Shown here piece by piece: positions 22,921-36,600 of a stretch of 64,000 nucleotides of DNA. Position 1 is the first letter of the stretch. Every line of letters starts with the position of its first letter. The translations under genes and the position numbers were made by a program. This DNA comes from Parelaphostrongylus tenuis (Eukaryota > Nematoda > Chromadorea > Rhabditida > Metastrongylidae): NCBI GenBank assembly GCA_019055375.1, contig JAHQIW010005530.1, forward strand, positions 186,001-250,000, given 5' to 3'. The notes beneath the pieces were generated by a model. It made no database searches. It saw only the letters and a list, made by a program, of their open reading frames with translations, and was not told where the DNA came from.

Positions 22921-24909
22921 GTCAACAAGGATGGTGTTCTTGAAAAAATACTACTGTCATCAAAGTCGAATGTATAACGCTGTAGTATCAAAGTCAAAGA
23001 GTTTTATTCTTCATCCTTTGTCAAAGCCAGTGAAGTTCTTCAAGTGTTATGAAAGTCAGAATTTCTCTTAATGTCAATATCAATACATTAAATATCAACC
23101 AATTCAAGACGGCAGCCATTTTCTGCTGATGCGCCGTTCGGACTGTGTCGAAGTGCGAGAGCGCCCTGTTTCAGTACACAGCGGCTTTTCTCTGAGTTTT
23201 CAAAGAAGCTTTGCAATACCTTTTCCTATGTAAGCTGCTGATATTGGAAGTAGTTGTAAGAAGGCGTATGCCGGAATATATACTTCGCTTGAAACGTTTT
23301 GAATATCAGTGAGATGTTTTACCGATTTCTCAAATTCAATAAAAAATCTTATTCCGTCCTTTTTACATGACCCATCATTATATTTACTATGAGAGGTCCA
23401 GCACTTCTCGCCCAGTTCGCTTCCTCGCATTGTCTTAAAGGTCCCGTAATTTTCCTGTTCAGTGAACACGAGGTTGTTGATAGACGATTTACTAATCCTT
23501 TCAAATCGGCGTGCTGCATTTCGCAGCACGCAACGCGACGTTGCGACTCACTCAGCTGCTGTAGTGACGGCGTCACGTCTCCCCGCGAATTTGTAATGAT
23601 TCATGTCGCAATAAGATTGAGGGAATTCATTAGTAGGTCGATTATAATTGGTGCTCTGAGGGAACATTATCATAATGAAATATCATTAAGAAGGCTTTTA
23701 GAGGAATAATTTTTAGCAAGAACTACGCCTTCATATGGAAAATCTTCTGTATTTTAGAGAGAATACTACACTTGGAAAAAAATTAGGCTCTCTCTGACCA
23801 AGAGGTTACAAATGAAATATCAATCTCATTCGTTGGAGAAGAAATTTTCAAAGGTGTGTTCATAACCCTTTGAAAGTTGAGACTTGACGCGACAACCCCA
23901 CGTCGCCGATTTTTCAAAAACATCCCTCTACAACGCTATAACGTTCAAAATGAAATTATGTTCCACAAATACGCGTGTTTTTTCCCTTATTTCGCTTATA
24001 TTTCGTTACAGAAAACTTCTTCCTTAAAGTGCTGGTACTCAAAGTATAACACAAGTTTCAAAGAACTCAAAAATATGGTTGCTTTTTAGAAAGCTTTTTT
24101 GATCATTCGATCTCCTCTGGTCTTTTGATGTGTGCTTTAAACTTCACCGGACACAGCTTTTTTGGACTATCAATAATTATCTGATAGCGTAATGTTTCCT
24201 GATTTTAGCTATGCGTTTGTTTTCTGAAATTACGTTTTAGCAGGGAAGATAAGGTCAAGTTTTACATTTCTGTCAACTCGTCGTCTTAAATTCGAAAGAA
24301 CTCTTTTCTGTTGTCCTCGACATTGTAAATACCATAGACTTTTCGTTTCAGCCGGCGCTAGGTTGATAATTGTATTTGACGTATAGGTAGTTTTAGCTAG
24401 AACAGCTGGCTGACTTATCCAACCGATACCACCTCTCCACAGTCTGGAATGTACGCTGTATCAATGCTCCTATGTGTCTGTGAAAAAACTGATGCCTTAG
24501 CAGCGCCTCGTAGGGGTATCGAAGGCAAATAAGGCGCTAGGTCTTGCGTAATGGTTGCACACTCGTCTTTTCGGCTCATTTATGGATTCTTAGTGTTTAC
24601 TAAAAGTGCTCCAGGAGTTATGAGCGTTGACGTTTTCGCTCCAAAACTACGGCACTCACTTCAAGATATTACCGTTGCATTTTTATGCCCTATGCGTATA
24701 TAAAGGAGAACTTTGGTGGTTTTCGATTTCCAGCGAGCAGAATTCTGAAGTGTTTTGGATAATACGCTGAGAATGCGAAAATGAGCTGAAAAGACGAATG
24801 TCTCACCATAACGTGAGTCTTGAGTGGTGTAAAGGCATCGATATCGACTCATACTAATAGATTGTCGAGAAAGTTCTGTAGTATTTTTAGAATGCTAGAA
24901 AAATTTTTT

Positions 24910-25170
24910 TGTGCACCAATTAGGCTCAGACGAAAGAAAAATCAATAGCCGTCTTTGTCGTGTGATCAGTAGGTCTCCTTCTTCACGGAATATCTTGAAC
25001 CAACGCTGAGCCGCACGAACATCGCAAATTTCGTCACCATACGCCTTGCAGATTTGTTGATGAGCGTTACATCTAATTTGTAGTGGGAATGAAGCAATAA
25101 ACGAATTTTTATCTTGGTCAGTTCCATTCTGGAGGGCGTGTAGGCAAATGATATCTCGTTCAATGCACCA
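24910..25170 (-). mobile_element. Mariner transposase relic, N-terminal helix-turn-helix
   Basis: RMELTKIKIRLLLHSHYKL and, after a frame change, QQICKAYGDEICDVRAAQRW with FKIFREEGDL match the mariner DNA-binding domain. No catalytic part follows. Confidence 0.7.
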
Positions 25171-25429
25171 GAAATGAGCTTTCTGGTGAGCTCAGATTTC
25201 CACTTAATAAATGTGCGGGCATTATTTTCTAGAGATTATGACAAAATCTTTTCTTCTACCTTCTTGTCATTGATAAGCACTTGTCTAGGCTTGGAATAAG
25301 GCGGTATTGCCGAAACGTCAACCAACTGCACTGCTATCGCTACTATCACGCCAACTACAATCACCAACCTTGTGCCGGCTAATAAGGTAAGGCTTTGATA
25401 TTTACATATATTGACTCACCATTTCATTG

Positions 25430-25666
25430 TCATATAGTCCAGTAGTTGATATGTAGACCAGCCGCACAAGATCTGACACGGGCGAGGAATGTGCCTGCCA
25501 GATCCACAGTAATGGATTCGAGATATGGCGCCAAATTATGCGTCGTAACGAAACACTCATGTTTGCGATTCATGTTTGGATTTTTCGTATAAATCCGAGA
25601 CACTGAAAAAATTTCAAGCGCTGAACTTAACGGCAATATGCAGATGGGGCAACACGTGTAGGCCAC
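25430..25666 (-). mobile_element. Penelope-like fragment, C-terminal end and tail
   Basis: PNMNRKHECFVTTHNLAPYL is the terminal Penelope block, followed by a tail (CCTGCCAGATCC region) also present in the opposing copy. Confidence 0.75.
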
Positions 25667-25995
25667 TTTTTGTCCGTATTAAAGGAACAACTAGCCAACA
25701 AGCGCGCTATTAAGCAAATACTCCTCCAGGCACGCACAGGGCGCACACGCATATGAAGGAAGTTTTTGATTCAGATGTGACCATCCTCGCACAGGAACGT
25801 AAGACAGCGGCGCGCAAAACTCTCGAAGCGTTTTAGATCCTTATCAAATATTCGAATTTAAAAAATGCAAAGAAAAATCTTGTGATCACGTATGATTTCT
25901 CTCTATATCTCGGATCAATTTTTATGCATCTGAGCCAGGCACACACCTCGGCCATGCAAGATTTGGTGCGGCCAGTCTACATGTTTAGTGAACTA
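25660..25995 (+). mobile_element. Penelope-like fragment, opposed to the preceding copy
   Basis: TRRPLFVRIKGTTSQQ, then VTILAQERKTAARKTLEAF and NLVITYDFSLYLGSIF, and a tail GCACACACCTCGGCCATGCA matching the inverse of the neighbouring copy. Stops occur after TLEAF and earlier. Confidence 0.75.
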
Positions 25996-27483
25996 GAAAA
26001 CAACAGAGAGACGGTGAGTTTGACGAAAGATGATTACTTCAGATTCAACATTTTCGTTCAAAGTTTCTTCTGAATAGGCTATGAAAGTGTTCGCTGAGTA
26101 ATTGCATGTCAATATGACTTTATCAGGCTCTGAGGGCGACTACCGAAACGTAAGCGACCTGTCGTATTGTATTATACTGTCTACACTATGCTTCAATAAA
26201 TCGTCTTTTAACAGCCTCGCGTTCGCTGAATAAGAAATCTACGGTATATTGCTACAAGTATTGCTTGTCTAGTGTAGATTGATTATTCTGAGAAGTACTG
26301 ACCGTCAATTTTTGCATAAAGAGTGCAAATTCTATGCAAAAAAAATGTAAGTCAATAATTAATCCTGACCGTATAAAGCAAAAGTGTTTGTTGATCGAAA
26401 TGATTATGCAACTTGTCCACTGTTGAATAAATATTTTGAGTAAAAGATTGGCAACATTTGCAAGATAATAAATATAGATGAGAAAATTCGTTTCCTTATA
26501 GAAGCTTTTTACAACAATGGCGAATAAAGATCTTTCTAAGCTTACTCTAATCACACACTGGAAATGTCTTTATATAAGGTTCTTCCAGAAGTTTCAGTCC
26601 GGAGAGTCGAACCAGCGTTTTACCCGTATCAGGAACGCTGTGCTACCACAACACCAGAGATGCCACCACTCTTCTTCCACTCCTTCTTCAAAATGTCCTT
26701 TCGTAGTGTCAGCAACTAACCTTTCACGGGTTCAATCGGGTAAACACTTATGGACATCTCAGTTATTCTGGCAACTATTCGAGATGTATAATCTCAGTAA
26801 AATTATTTTTTTTCCTTCTTAGCAACGGTACCGCTGCTATAAATAATATAAGAGTATTAAGTAAAATGTAAAACATTCGTCCATCAGGTGGGGAGTGCAA
26901 TAAGTGTTGGAAATTTGATCTTCTTGAAGAAATCTGCTCCTAACCGCTGAACTTTACTTCAATTACTAGCAATTTCTCATCAGCAGTGAAGCATCAGAGT
27001 GACTACGTTGAAAGCGAAACCCAGTATTAATTTCGTTGTTACAGCACTGAGAAGCATGTTGATGGAGGGCCTCCGTATCAAATATGTGGTTTTTAATAAG
27101 CAATCGAATACTGCGAAAAGCACAGCAAAAACGAAACAGCGACTGGGAGGAACACGAACAGACACTCGCTCTCTGATAAAAGTAAATGTCGATCTGACTG
27201 GATTAATATCTTAAGAGCTTGTGGGAAGACTTTAGACCTTATTCTGTTTCCTATTAGTCCCCAACATTACCGCAATGTTCAGAATGCAAGAATTTCTCCA
27301 TAAAATGTTGCTGTAGTTCGAAAGAAGTCCTTATTTGTTTTTAAATGCTTTCGGATTGACTTTATAGTATCAAAATCTCACTAAGAGGTAAATGCCATGT
27401 GCATCGTGGGAACTAGATCATTCACTTTTCATATCTAGGCTCAGTGATTCTTTTGCGGGAAAGACTTTTCGTTTTCAGAAATG

Positions 27484-27493
27484 TTTATTTATT
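27484..27493 (-). terminator. Polyadenylation signal of the prominin-like gene
   Basis: On the minus strand, overlapping AATAAATAAA lies about 40 nt after the stop codon, the usual distance for a nematode cleavage signal. Confidence 0.6.
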
Positions 27494-27529
27494 AACATAG
27501 AAAGGTGATTAACAGGGAAGTCATCTATG

Positions 27530-27699
27530 TCAATGAGAAGTCGTACTCGTACTAACATATTCTTCCGATTGATCCTGAATCGCCTTCGTTTTTTCACGAT
27601 AAGAAGAAGAATCACAGCATATCGATGTCCGATTTGCACGCATGAGCATGATGAATGCAGCCGGTAGGAGCCATAACCAGGTCATAACTAAACTGATTG
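27530..27699 (-). CDS. Prominin-like exon 22: TM5, cytoplasmic tail and stop
   Basis: The acceptor AAAATAG joins exon 21 in phase. ISLVMTWLWLLPAAFIMLM is TM5; the tail RANRTSICCDSSSYREK continues to a Ser/Thr-rich end and TGA at 27532-27530. Overlapping AATAAA signals lie about 40 nt downstream (about 27484-27493). Confidence 0.92.
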
Positions 27700-30600
27700 C
27701 TATTTTTTTGTAATTTGTTGCATTATGATCCTGTGTGAGGATGGTGACTTCTACCTCAAATCTTTTTTGCTATGTTTCTGTGTTCAGTGAGAGCCTAGCG
27801 GATTACTAAGTGCTATGCTTCCTGCTTAGGTGCTCTTTTATACAGATTTGAGAGTGGCGTTTCCATTTTGCTAATGTTCTTGCTGCCGTACGCTTTGCAA
27901 GGATTAGGTACAGCATACGCATGACAGTGATAACTCAATCCTTGTTACCGATCCCTCTGCGCATGCTAATTTTGGTCAACGTCTTCTGATAAACTTATCT
28001 TGCTTGAAAACAATGGCACAGTAACCGAAATCTTGTTCTCGCTAAATTTTCTATTTAGGGCCACGTTATTCCCTTTAAACCCATCCCAGGCGCGCTTTCG
28101 TACCCATTGGAAATGGCCGTTAGCTGAGCCAATTGTAGAGATTCCGGTTATTCCTCTCTTCTTGTGCGCACATTGGCTGCTGATTGAAGCATGTTATTCA
28201 AATTACCCTTTCGTATGTGAGGATTGAGAGGAGAAATAACAAACATGAATATTTTTGTCATTTAGCTTTCGATACGACTTGGTAGTGCAGCTGTTCTCGA
28301 ATAGTTTTATGTGCATGTTCATAAATGGAAGCGGGTATTCTTACAGTACCTCTTAGGTCCAACTGTTCGTTTTTAATCATTTGAGACATCTTCTTTGTGT
28401 AGAAAAGATAATCAAACAATCGCCTATATGTTTACTTTAGAGTATGGCGAAACGTCAGTTTTCAGAGTAAATTGTGTTATGATACCTTTGTATGGCTTAA
28501 AAAGAGAGAACGAAGGAAGTATTTACTTGAATATAACACTTCTTCATCTAATCAATAGCATACGAAAAACATAAAGACCATTCAGAGCTCACCTGCAGCC
28601 GCCCACATTCCATAAAGTGGGTCACCAATAGTATTACATAGAACAAACCCGGCGTATTCATAAGCATCGTAAAGACTGCGACATGGAAATATGTTCCTTG
28701 TGAGTTCAAGCTAAAAACAAAAGCCTTTTCTTTGAATAGAATTCAAGTGGGATCGTTCTTGAAAGAATCTATCTTGCTGTAAAACATCTAAGAGATAGGG
28801 CCTGAATGTGGGGCGTGGGTCACTGACGAGGAGGACGAACCTCCGAAACACCGGTGTATGGCCCTGGCGTAACAACCTCGTTTTTGAGCTTAAAGGATTC
28901 TTTTTTGGAGTTATTGTGAATGTTTTTTCTGGGGTTCTAAAAACAGTCGATCTTCTGATTTAGTTTTGATCTAACATCGCACACAATCCATCGACTGAGG
29001 GGTGGTGATGGACCAGTGTCATTGTACACTGTTTCCATCACCACATACGCCCTCCCTCCTTGCTTCAATGCAGGGCTGAATGTGGGGGCGGGGGTCACTG
29101 ACAAGGAGTACGAACCTCCGAAGCACCGTTGTATGACCCTGGCGTAACAACCTCGTTTTTGAGCTTAAAGCAATCTTTTTTGGAGTCATCAAGAGATACC
29201 CACTGATGCAGAGTGATGTGCCGAACTTTTGCATTAGGCGGGTCTCGCACCTATATCTCACTCTATCCGGGAGCGCGTGCTCTATTACGTTGCACTACTG
29301 ACGCCCGTTTTGCTCACCATTCATTTTACGCTACAACGCATCTGTCTGCCAGCAACCAGCCGTCAATGGCCTGGCCCAGGTAGTCGCTGATCGACATTGA
29401 GCCCAATCACCCTGACAGAGCGTAGAGCGTTGCGTTGCAGCGTAAAAAGAATGGTGAGCAAAACGGGCGTAGCAGTAGCGCAACGGGTTAGAGCACGCGC
29501 TCCCAGATAGAGTGAGATATGGGTGGGAGTTCCGCCTGATGCGAAGTCTTTACATCATTCTAAATAAATGAGTGGGTATATCTGAAACATCATACCACAG
29601 CCATAAGCCGTTGAATAAAAAAGGAAGTATTTGATAGATGTTGCACATGAATACCTCGTCGACTTCATTGAGCTAGTGAGTAATAAGAAGCTGACTTAAT
29701 GTAGAAAAGGAAAGTGTGATCAGAAGGATTGTCATAAAGCCTTAGAATAAGAACTGAAGCTTTCGAAATAGTGGCTGATCAAAACCTCTGTCACGATGCG
29801 CACATATATTAAATAAAGTAAATACGACTATCAATGGATGGACATGACATGAGTGATTGTGATTTATTTGAAAAGTTCGCTTCTGAAGTCTTTCCACCCT
29901 GCAAGTTTTCCGTTCCCATTTCCATCCTCCACAGCGCTTCATATCGCCTCCATTTTAGCTCCGCTTACCCACCCAATTAGAGCTATTTATTTGATTGTCT
30001 TTTATACTAACTGTGAACTGATCGCTGGCGTTTATCAAAAGCCTTTCAATTAACGCAGACGCATCAGTGTGGATCGCTGTCAATTTCCTCAATGACGTCC
30101 TCATTGTTTAGTGAGAAAATGCCTGCCGAGGAGTTTTTTGATGTCCTTGATATCAAAGCTCAAGCCTTTTAAAGACCTGAAAATAACACAGTTGTATATA
30201 TATATATATATATATATATATGCATATGTATATATATGTATGTATATACATATGTATATATAACATATGTACACAAATATTGTTATTGATTTTGTTCTAT
30301 TTAAATGTATCGCAATACATGTACAGCGTTGTAAGATAAAATCCATCAATAACTCACCCACTTAATGACTCCGAGTGCTGCACAGCTTCACGAGTAACAC
30401 CAGAATCGACGCTAACACATTGTGCTAGCAAAGTTTTTGTTATGTCTTCGTGAAACTCCGGAGAGATAGCTAGATGATCTCCAAGGTCTTTCTAAATTAC
30501 CTTCAACTTCCTTCATCTCCTAGACTCATCATAACTACAAGAACGAGTGCTCAAGCAAACGTAAGAGTCTGTTGGATGTGAAAGACTTAGATCAAAACCG

Positions 30601-33600
30601 CATCCTAATAGCTACTGAAACAGCGGTCATTCCCGGTACGGTCATCTCTTAGCTGGGCTTTCCGGGTGGAAACGTCGCACTCCTTTTTGTCTTAGGTAGG
30701 TAGACCTGCTGGGAAGTGAACTATCGCTGCGCTTTGAAGTCTGACACCCGGGAACCCATCTAAGCCACGATAAGCGCCGTAAACCATCTGGGAGGAGTGA
30801 TACATTAATGACTTGAAATTTATTTAAAACAGAATCACTAGTTTCGAATTTCCGTTGATAGTTTGAATTTTCATTTGATGCCTAGTGTAGAGTACAGTGC
30901 AAAAACGTTTGCGTCAGCCGGGATTCAAATCCAGATCTCACTCTTATAGCGTAGAGAGAGTGCTGTGCAAAACGACCGTCGGTGGTATAACGGTTAACAT
31001 ACGCTCCCGGAAAGAGTGAGATCCGAGTTCAGTTCCGGCTGATGCAAACGTCTTTGCACAGTACTCTACACTATTGGGTATATTGTGACATCATAACACC
31101 GCAAGTGGCAATCAGGTAAAATCATTCTGATCAACGCCTAGTCCTTTTCCGTGATAGTGCGCGGTATGATATACAGAGAAAAGAATAGTTACATACGGCT
31201 AAGACTATAAACCTAGTATAGCTTCCGATTCATAATAGCCCCTTCTAAAAGATTGAATGTTATCACACCATCGAGGCTCTCGCTCTGCTTTTCTCTTGCA
31301 CATGCTATGATTGTGCTGGATTGCTATAAATAATCACCCGTAAACGGTACTGACCTTGTGTGTACATTAAAAGGGAATAGGTAGTAAATGGAAAGTTACA
31401 AAGTGTGATCTTGACTACAGCTTCAGCTCAAATGGGTCCAATACAATTTATCTTTCTAGATCAATCGCGCCGACGGGTGGTTGCTAACGGCAGCCAGTGC
31501 TGATAAAACATCTACAAGGAAATGAGTAAAGATCTTGTTGGAGCAGCACACAATGTGTGGATTCTCCAAAAGGGTAATCCGAAGTTCATACCACTTTGAC
31601 GTCCACGTTTTGCTTGTATCTCAATTCATGTCGTAGCGTTTCCGATTATTATTGTTCAGCTAACTGTATAGCCCTGACAAATGACTGCAGTCTCACAATC
31701 TCTCACAAATTGATAAGAAATTTTACCCGAATTGATATGAGTTCCTGCGTATAGTAAATCGCCTTCTGCTTTAGAGAATCTATAGATGTCTTCAATTTCT
31801 CCTTCAGTGGTGCGATACCATGCTGGGTAACTAGCGATCTCGTATTCACTACCTTGTCACCATCAACGGCTATGAACATTGTTTCATTATCGCGACATCG
31901 TTGTAATACATGCCTAAACAGATATTTTACTTTAGCTTATCGTTTATCTTGAAAAATGTGAGTTCGGGCAATAGTGGATGATCAAGACGTTCATTAAGAA
32001 GATGTCTTAACCTACCCGAACGTTGGTTCAATCCTACGCCGCACCTACAATGCCTTTCATGCCTCCAACGAGTCGAAATTTGTATTACACATGTCTAAGT
32101 CAAGTTCACTACATCTAATTTACGTGCATCTCCCAGGACGACTACCATGATTATAGGGAGACACGACTTAAACCAGTATTTTGCAACATCCATAAAGATG
32201 AAAAATGTCCTTGAACAGTTGACAAATCCGCACAGAAGAAGATTCGAAGACCTATGTTGATTATAGATGCGGGGAATGAATCGCATGCAATAAGTGTTTG
32301 GACGCACTTAGTGAAATATATGTATTACTGAGTTATGTAATAAGAATGGGATTCAGTAAATTCAGTCATGTTCCGCCCAACACGTTCAACCATCAAACTA
32401 CCTAAATTACTGATTTGCTGGTAACGGTATGAATTAATTCTTTAACTCATAAACTGCTTACATTGTCTATCAGATTTGACACTGCATCATCTTAGCTGAA
32501 AATGCGCCTATAAGCAAAGTGATCAGTTTCGCAGGATCAAGCGCATTCGAGCCACTGAGGTGGACACGAATGAAAACTACACCCATTTCGAAACTATTGA
32601 TTTGTCACTTAATTTCTTTCGCAAAATTGTTATTTCGAATTTTTTTTTCTATTTCAGATTTAGTTATCCAAAAGGCTGTGGTATGTTGGAGATTGCTCTA
32701 GTAGCACTTAGATACGACCGTAGCACCATCGCTCGCCAACTGATTTGATATGGGTTACCATAACATGACGTCACGATGTACACCTCTGCATGCTCAAAAG
32801 ATTAGGTTTTGGTTCTTTAGGACTGGCAAGGCATTCTTTTGAACTGCGTGACAATAAGCGAACACTGCCGACGTCTAAGAGCAATAACTCCGGAAGTTGA
32901 CCGCAGCACTGTAAGAGGAGCGTCCGAAACGGCTCAAGGTCGCCTTTTTCAAGATATCGCTCGACCCCGTACATTACAAAGTTGGTTCACCTTATTCTGG
33001 TGAAATTGATCTGCACCACGATACCAGCTTTATATAGCCATAATAATTCTCCATCGGATTATCACCACATCCTAAGCCCTAAGGCCGCCTTGTAGGAAAA
33101 CATATTCACAAACTCGAAAGATCTCGAAAGTAACCTCGCCGAAATCTTTGATTCTCAGCGTCATTTTTTCTCAAAGAAAAGCATTCGATCTTTGCCCAGA
33201 AAATGGTTGCATATCATTCATCATATCAGTAATTATACTTTTGTTTAGAAAAACCTTCCAATCGACTATTTCGGGACTACGCTCGAAAATTTCATATAAT
33301 CTGGCAGCATGCTTTCAAGTCTGTTGAGAGGTCTGGTATGGCATTTGCAGTAGTAAACGCACGTTTCAGCTTTCTCTCATAGCTCACCAGTAACACATTC
33401 CATTCGGCTGATCGCCTTTACAATCATTAGGAATCGCCGCCAAAGATGTATCACTTCTTGTCAGGAGAAGAAAGTGAGTGATTTGTTTGATTTGTTTTAC
33501 CAAGCCGTGAGCCATCGACTGACAAATCATTGTAGATTGCCACATCAAAGTGATCTTCTCACTTGACAAGGAGTGCTGCATCTTCGGCGACGATTCCTAA

Positions 33601-36600
33601 TAATAGTACCTTGTGAGAAAGCCGAAACGTAAGTTTAGCGCTACATTTGCCATAGCAGACCTTTTGAAAGGCTCTATAATTGATTTCTCAAAAAGATAGC
33701 GGCTGAACTTACATTAGTGGAGAAATGCAGAAGAAATTATTGGACATCTAATATTTTTAACACTACTTATACCTAATTCGACCTCTTCTTTTTCCAGTGC
33801 TAAGTTGAGAACTCACTTGACAGAGATATTGACCCTATGCTCTTCCGGTAAATCCACAGTTCTGGTGATACCATTGTATATCGAAAACGTTGGATCGTTA
33901 AACATCGGCCGACATATGGTTGACACACCCCAACCAGCCACGTGTTCCAAGCTAAAAGTACACCAAGTAGATCAAGTAATGTCAAAAACTTATATCAAAA
34001 TCACATATCCTACCAACTCAAGCCGATCACTATCCATATGAGAAAAGCAACCAAATAAAATCCAAGCATCGATAGAACACTAGAGATTTTTTCGACATTG
34101 CTTCGCTTCCTTCCTAGACCTTGCCTATTACTGATCAAAATTTGAATAAATGTAACTCACCTTCAAGTGCAGATTTTCTTCTGAACACGATAAAAATCAG
34201 TAGTAATGTCGTTAAAGAGACGAAAATCAATGCAAGTGAGCCCGGTACGGAGATCAAAAGGTTCAGTGAGTTTTTTGTCGAAGAGTAGAGTGATGACTGG
34301 AAGCACTGAGATAACGCAATGTAATACACTTTGTTAAGATTACTCTAGGTAAAGCAGAAACTTCTGTAGTGCAGAGTTCCTTATTTACGAGTAAGATATT
34401 ATCAATTAATCTTTTTTTTAGGAAAGTGGGTCTGCCTCTCTGCAGTCACGGCGATTCTAGATAATTGAAATATACGAGCTATCACAGAAAAAGTGAAGAT
34501 TGAGGCTCTCCTCTTTGTGGTTACAGAGTAATCAGAAAGCATCATAATATCTTTACATAAAAAATGGGCACTAAAAATTTGACAGACTGCAGTACACTTT
34601 GTTTCTGAGAAATCCTAGAGTCACTGTTAGGTAGTACGTGATTCAATGATGTTTCTATTCCGTAAATCGGAAACAAATGAAAAAACGACTTCTTTCGCTT
34701 GTACGAACTTTTGATGAGAGTGCTAGCAATATTCTTAAACCATAAATCTCCTCCTATTTCCCTAAGTGGCTGTTTTTTTTAAGCGACTCTTTTATAACGC
34801 TGAAGCGTTTGAAAATAAAATTCTGCTTTACACCAGCCGTGCTCACTATGGCTCACTGGATATACGAAAAGTATATAAGCGTGTAAAGGAAATTTTGTAG
34901 TATGAAAGCCATATATTTTACTTCAAGTTTCGTTCAAAGAGGAGAAAAAAATCAAATGAAATAACAAAATTGCGCTCACATGTGTAATGCGCCAACGCGA
35001 CCGGTCGGTCGCCGTATGGAATCCACGGCCACCCATTCCCTCACCAACACACACACTACCCAAGAAATTTGCTCGCGTATGTAAAATTCAATCTTATCCT
35101 TCCTACTACACTGCAGTAAAACGGTAATTCAACACTGTAAGTGAGGAAAAAATCTGTACTGAAAGGAAAATGTGTGTGTGAAACACAAGTGTTTTCATTG
35201 CAGTGTTATGAAAAGGCTTTTTCAAAAAACAGCCACTTAGCGCAGTAACCAGAAGTTTAGGCTTTCGAGTGATCACTAAAAGTGTAGTCATTGTGCGGCG
35301 TAGAAGGTTTTTCCCTTGTGTTTCCGGATAAACGAAAGGAACTTGAATGATAACAAAGTCATGAATAAAACAGAGAGTTCACTTACCGATTGGAACTTTT
35401 TCAAAAAGTCTTCAATTTGCATGTCAATTTATCAAGTTGGTCTAGTATTGCGTCAGTCACCGTTTTGTTTATTCTCAGTTGTACTGACTCCCATTTTTTA
35501 GTTACACTTTGTGTGGCAGTTGCAGCAAGTGTTTCCTCCTTAATCGAAAAGAAAGGTATAACATTTGAAAAGATTATGATAACAATCTTCAGAAATATCT
35601 TTACAACACATTCTTGATCAAATTATTCACTTCATCACCTTAGTGGCAGTGTTATGACGTCTCAATATATCCAGAATGCTGACTGATACGCATACTTTTG
35701 ACCTCTGTCGAGAGATTCGAGAAATAAACCCGTAGTCTCATGGTGTCATCGATTCCGGTGGTGCGCACTAATCACTACACTATCGGGCTTCTAGTCTATC
35801 ATTACGGTATTTGCTATAAGGGTACTGGAGCTGCAATCAACGGGCCCCGTATAGGGAGATGAGGGTGCAATCCGATATTACTGATTATCAGTGATGGTAC
35901 AGCATAGGGTTAACGCTGCCCTCCAATATACAAGATCACTACTTCAAGTCGACTTCTCTCTAGAATTATAAATTATGTACTGTACTTCGTTTGCCGGAAA
36001 AAACTCTAAGACTGTGAGGTAAGTTACCGCAACACCATTGTGAAGTGAGTTGAGAATTAATTATCTCTGCGATATGTAATTGGAATGCATTCATGACAAG
36101 TTCTCAGGAGTGAATCAACGCCGAATGCTTTCAATCCACGTACGGTTCTATTCTATTAGACAGAAACGATTTAGAAACGACTCCTTTCTGTTGCACAAGA
36201 ATTTTTCTTTACACTTTATAATCATTCAAAAAAAATCTCGGGCTCTCGAGCTGCTACGCTGCGTGCTTCTTTTTGAGGAAGCCTTTCAACAGCGGTGTAG
36301 GATTCGGATTGAAATTGTTTCATATGCTTCGCGCGCTTTTATTACTATTTCAAAAGACGAAATGCATATGAAAGTTTCTGAATTCAACGACAAAATTCAC
36401 GTCACACATGTAAGTCGCGCAACTGTTATCGTTTTTTTGCATATCGATCCACGACCGACATCCTTCACCCTAGTTGACAAGCAATGCGCTATGTATGTGA
36501 AACTCAAAATTTTAACCTTTGCTGCATCGCATAGATACGATCTTCCCAGAAAGAAAAACACAAAATTGAAATTGTCGAAAATTATTGCTATCGAGTGGTC

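Larger units (their letters stand above)
21860..27529. other. Intergenic region between the kinase and prominin-like genes
   Basis: About 5.7 kb with no recognised host exon. It holds a 180-bp A-rich tract, a mariner N-terminal relic, an opposed pair of Penelope ends and unassigned sequence. 22,612-22,640 and 23,297-23,325 share TTTGAATATCAGTGAGATGT, so 22.5-23.7 kb may be one repeat family; the 109-codon minus frame there (VSSEVYIPAYAFLQLLP) is unassigned. Confidence 0.6.

Noticed and set aside
32771..32974. A minus-strand frame YLEKGDLEPFRTLL as a prominin loop-2 exon
   Set aside because: Exons 16 and 17 already join in phase without it, and it lies within the plus-strand mariner relic.
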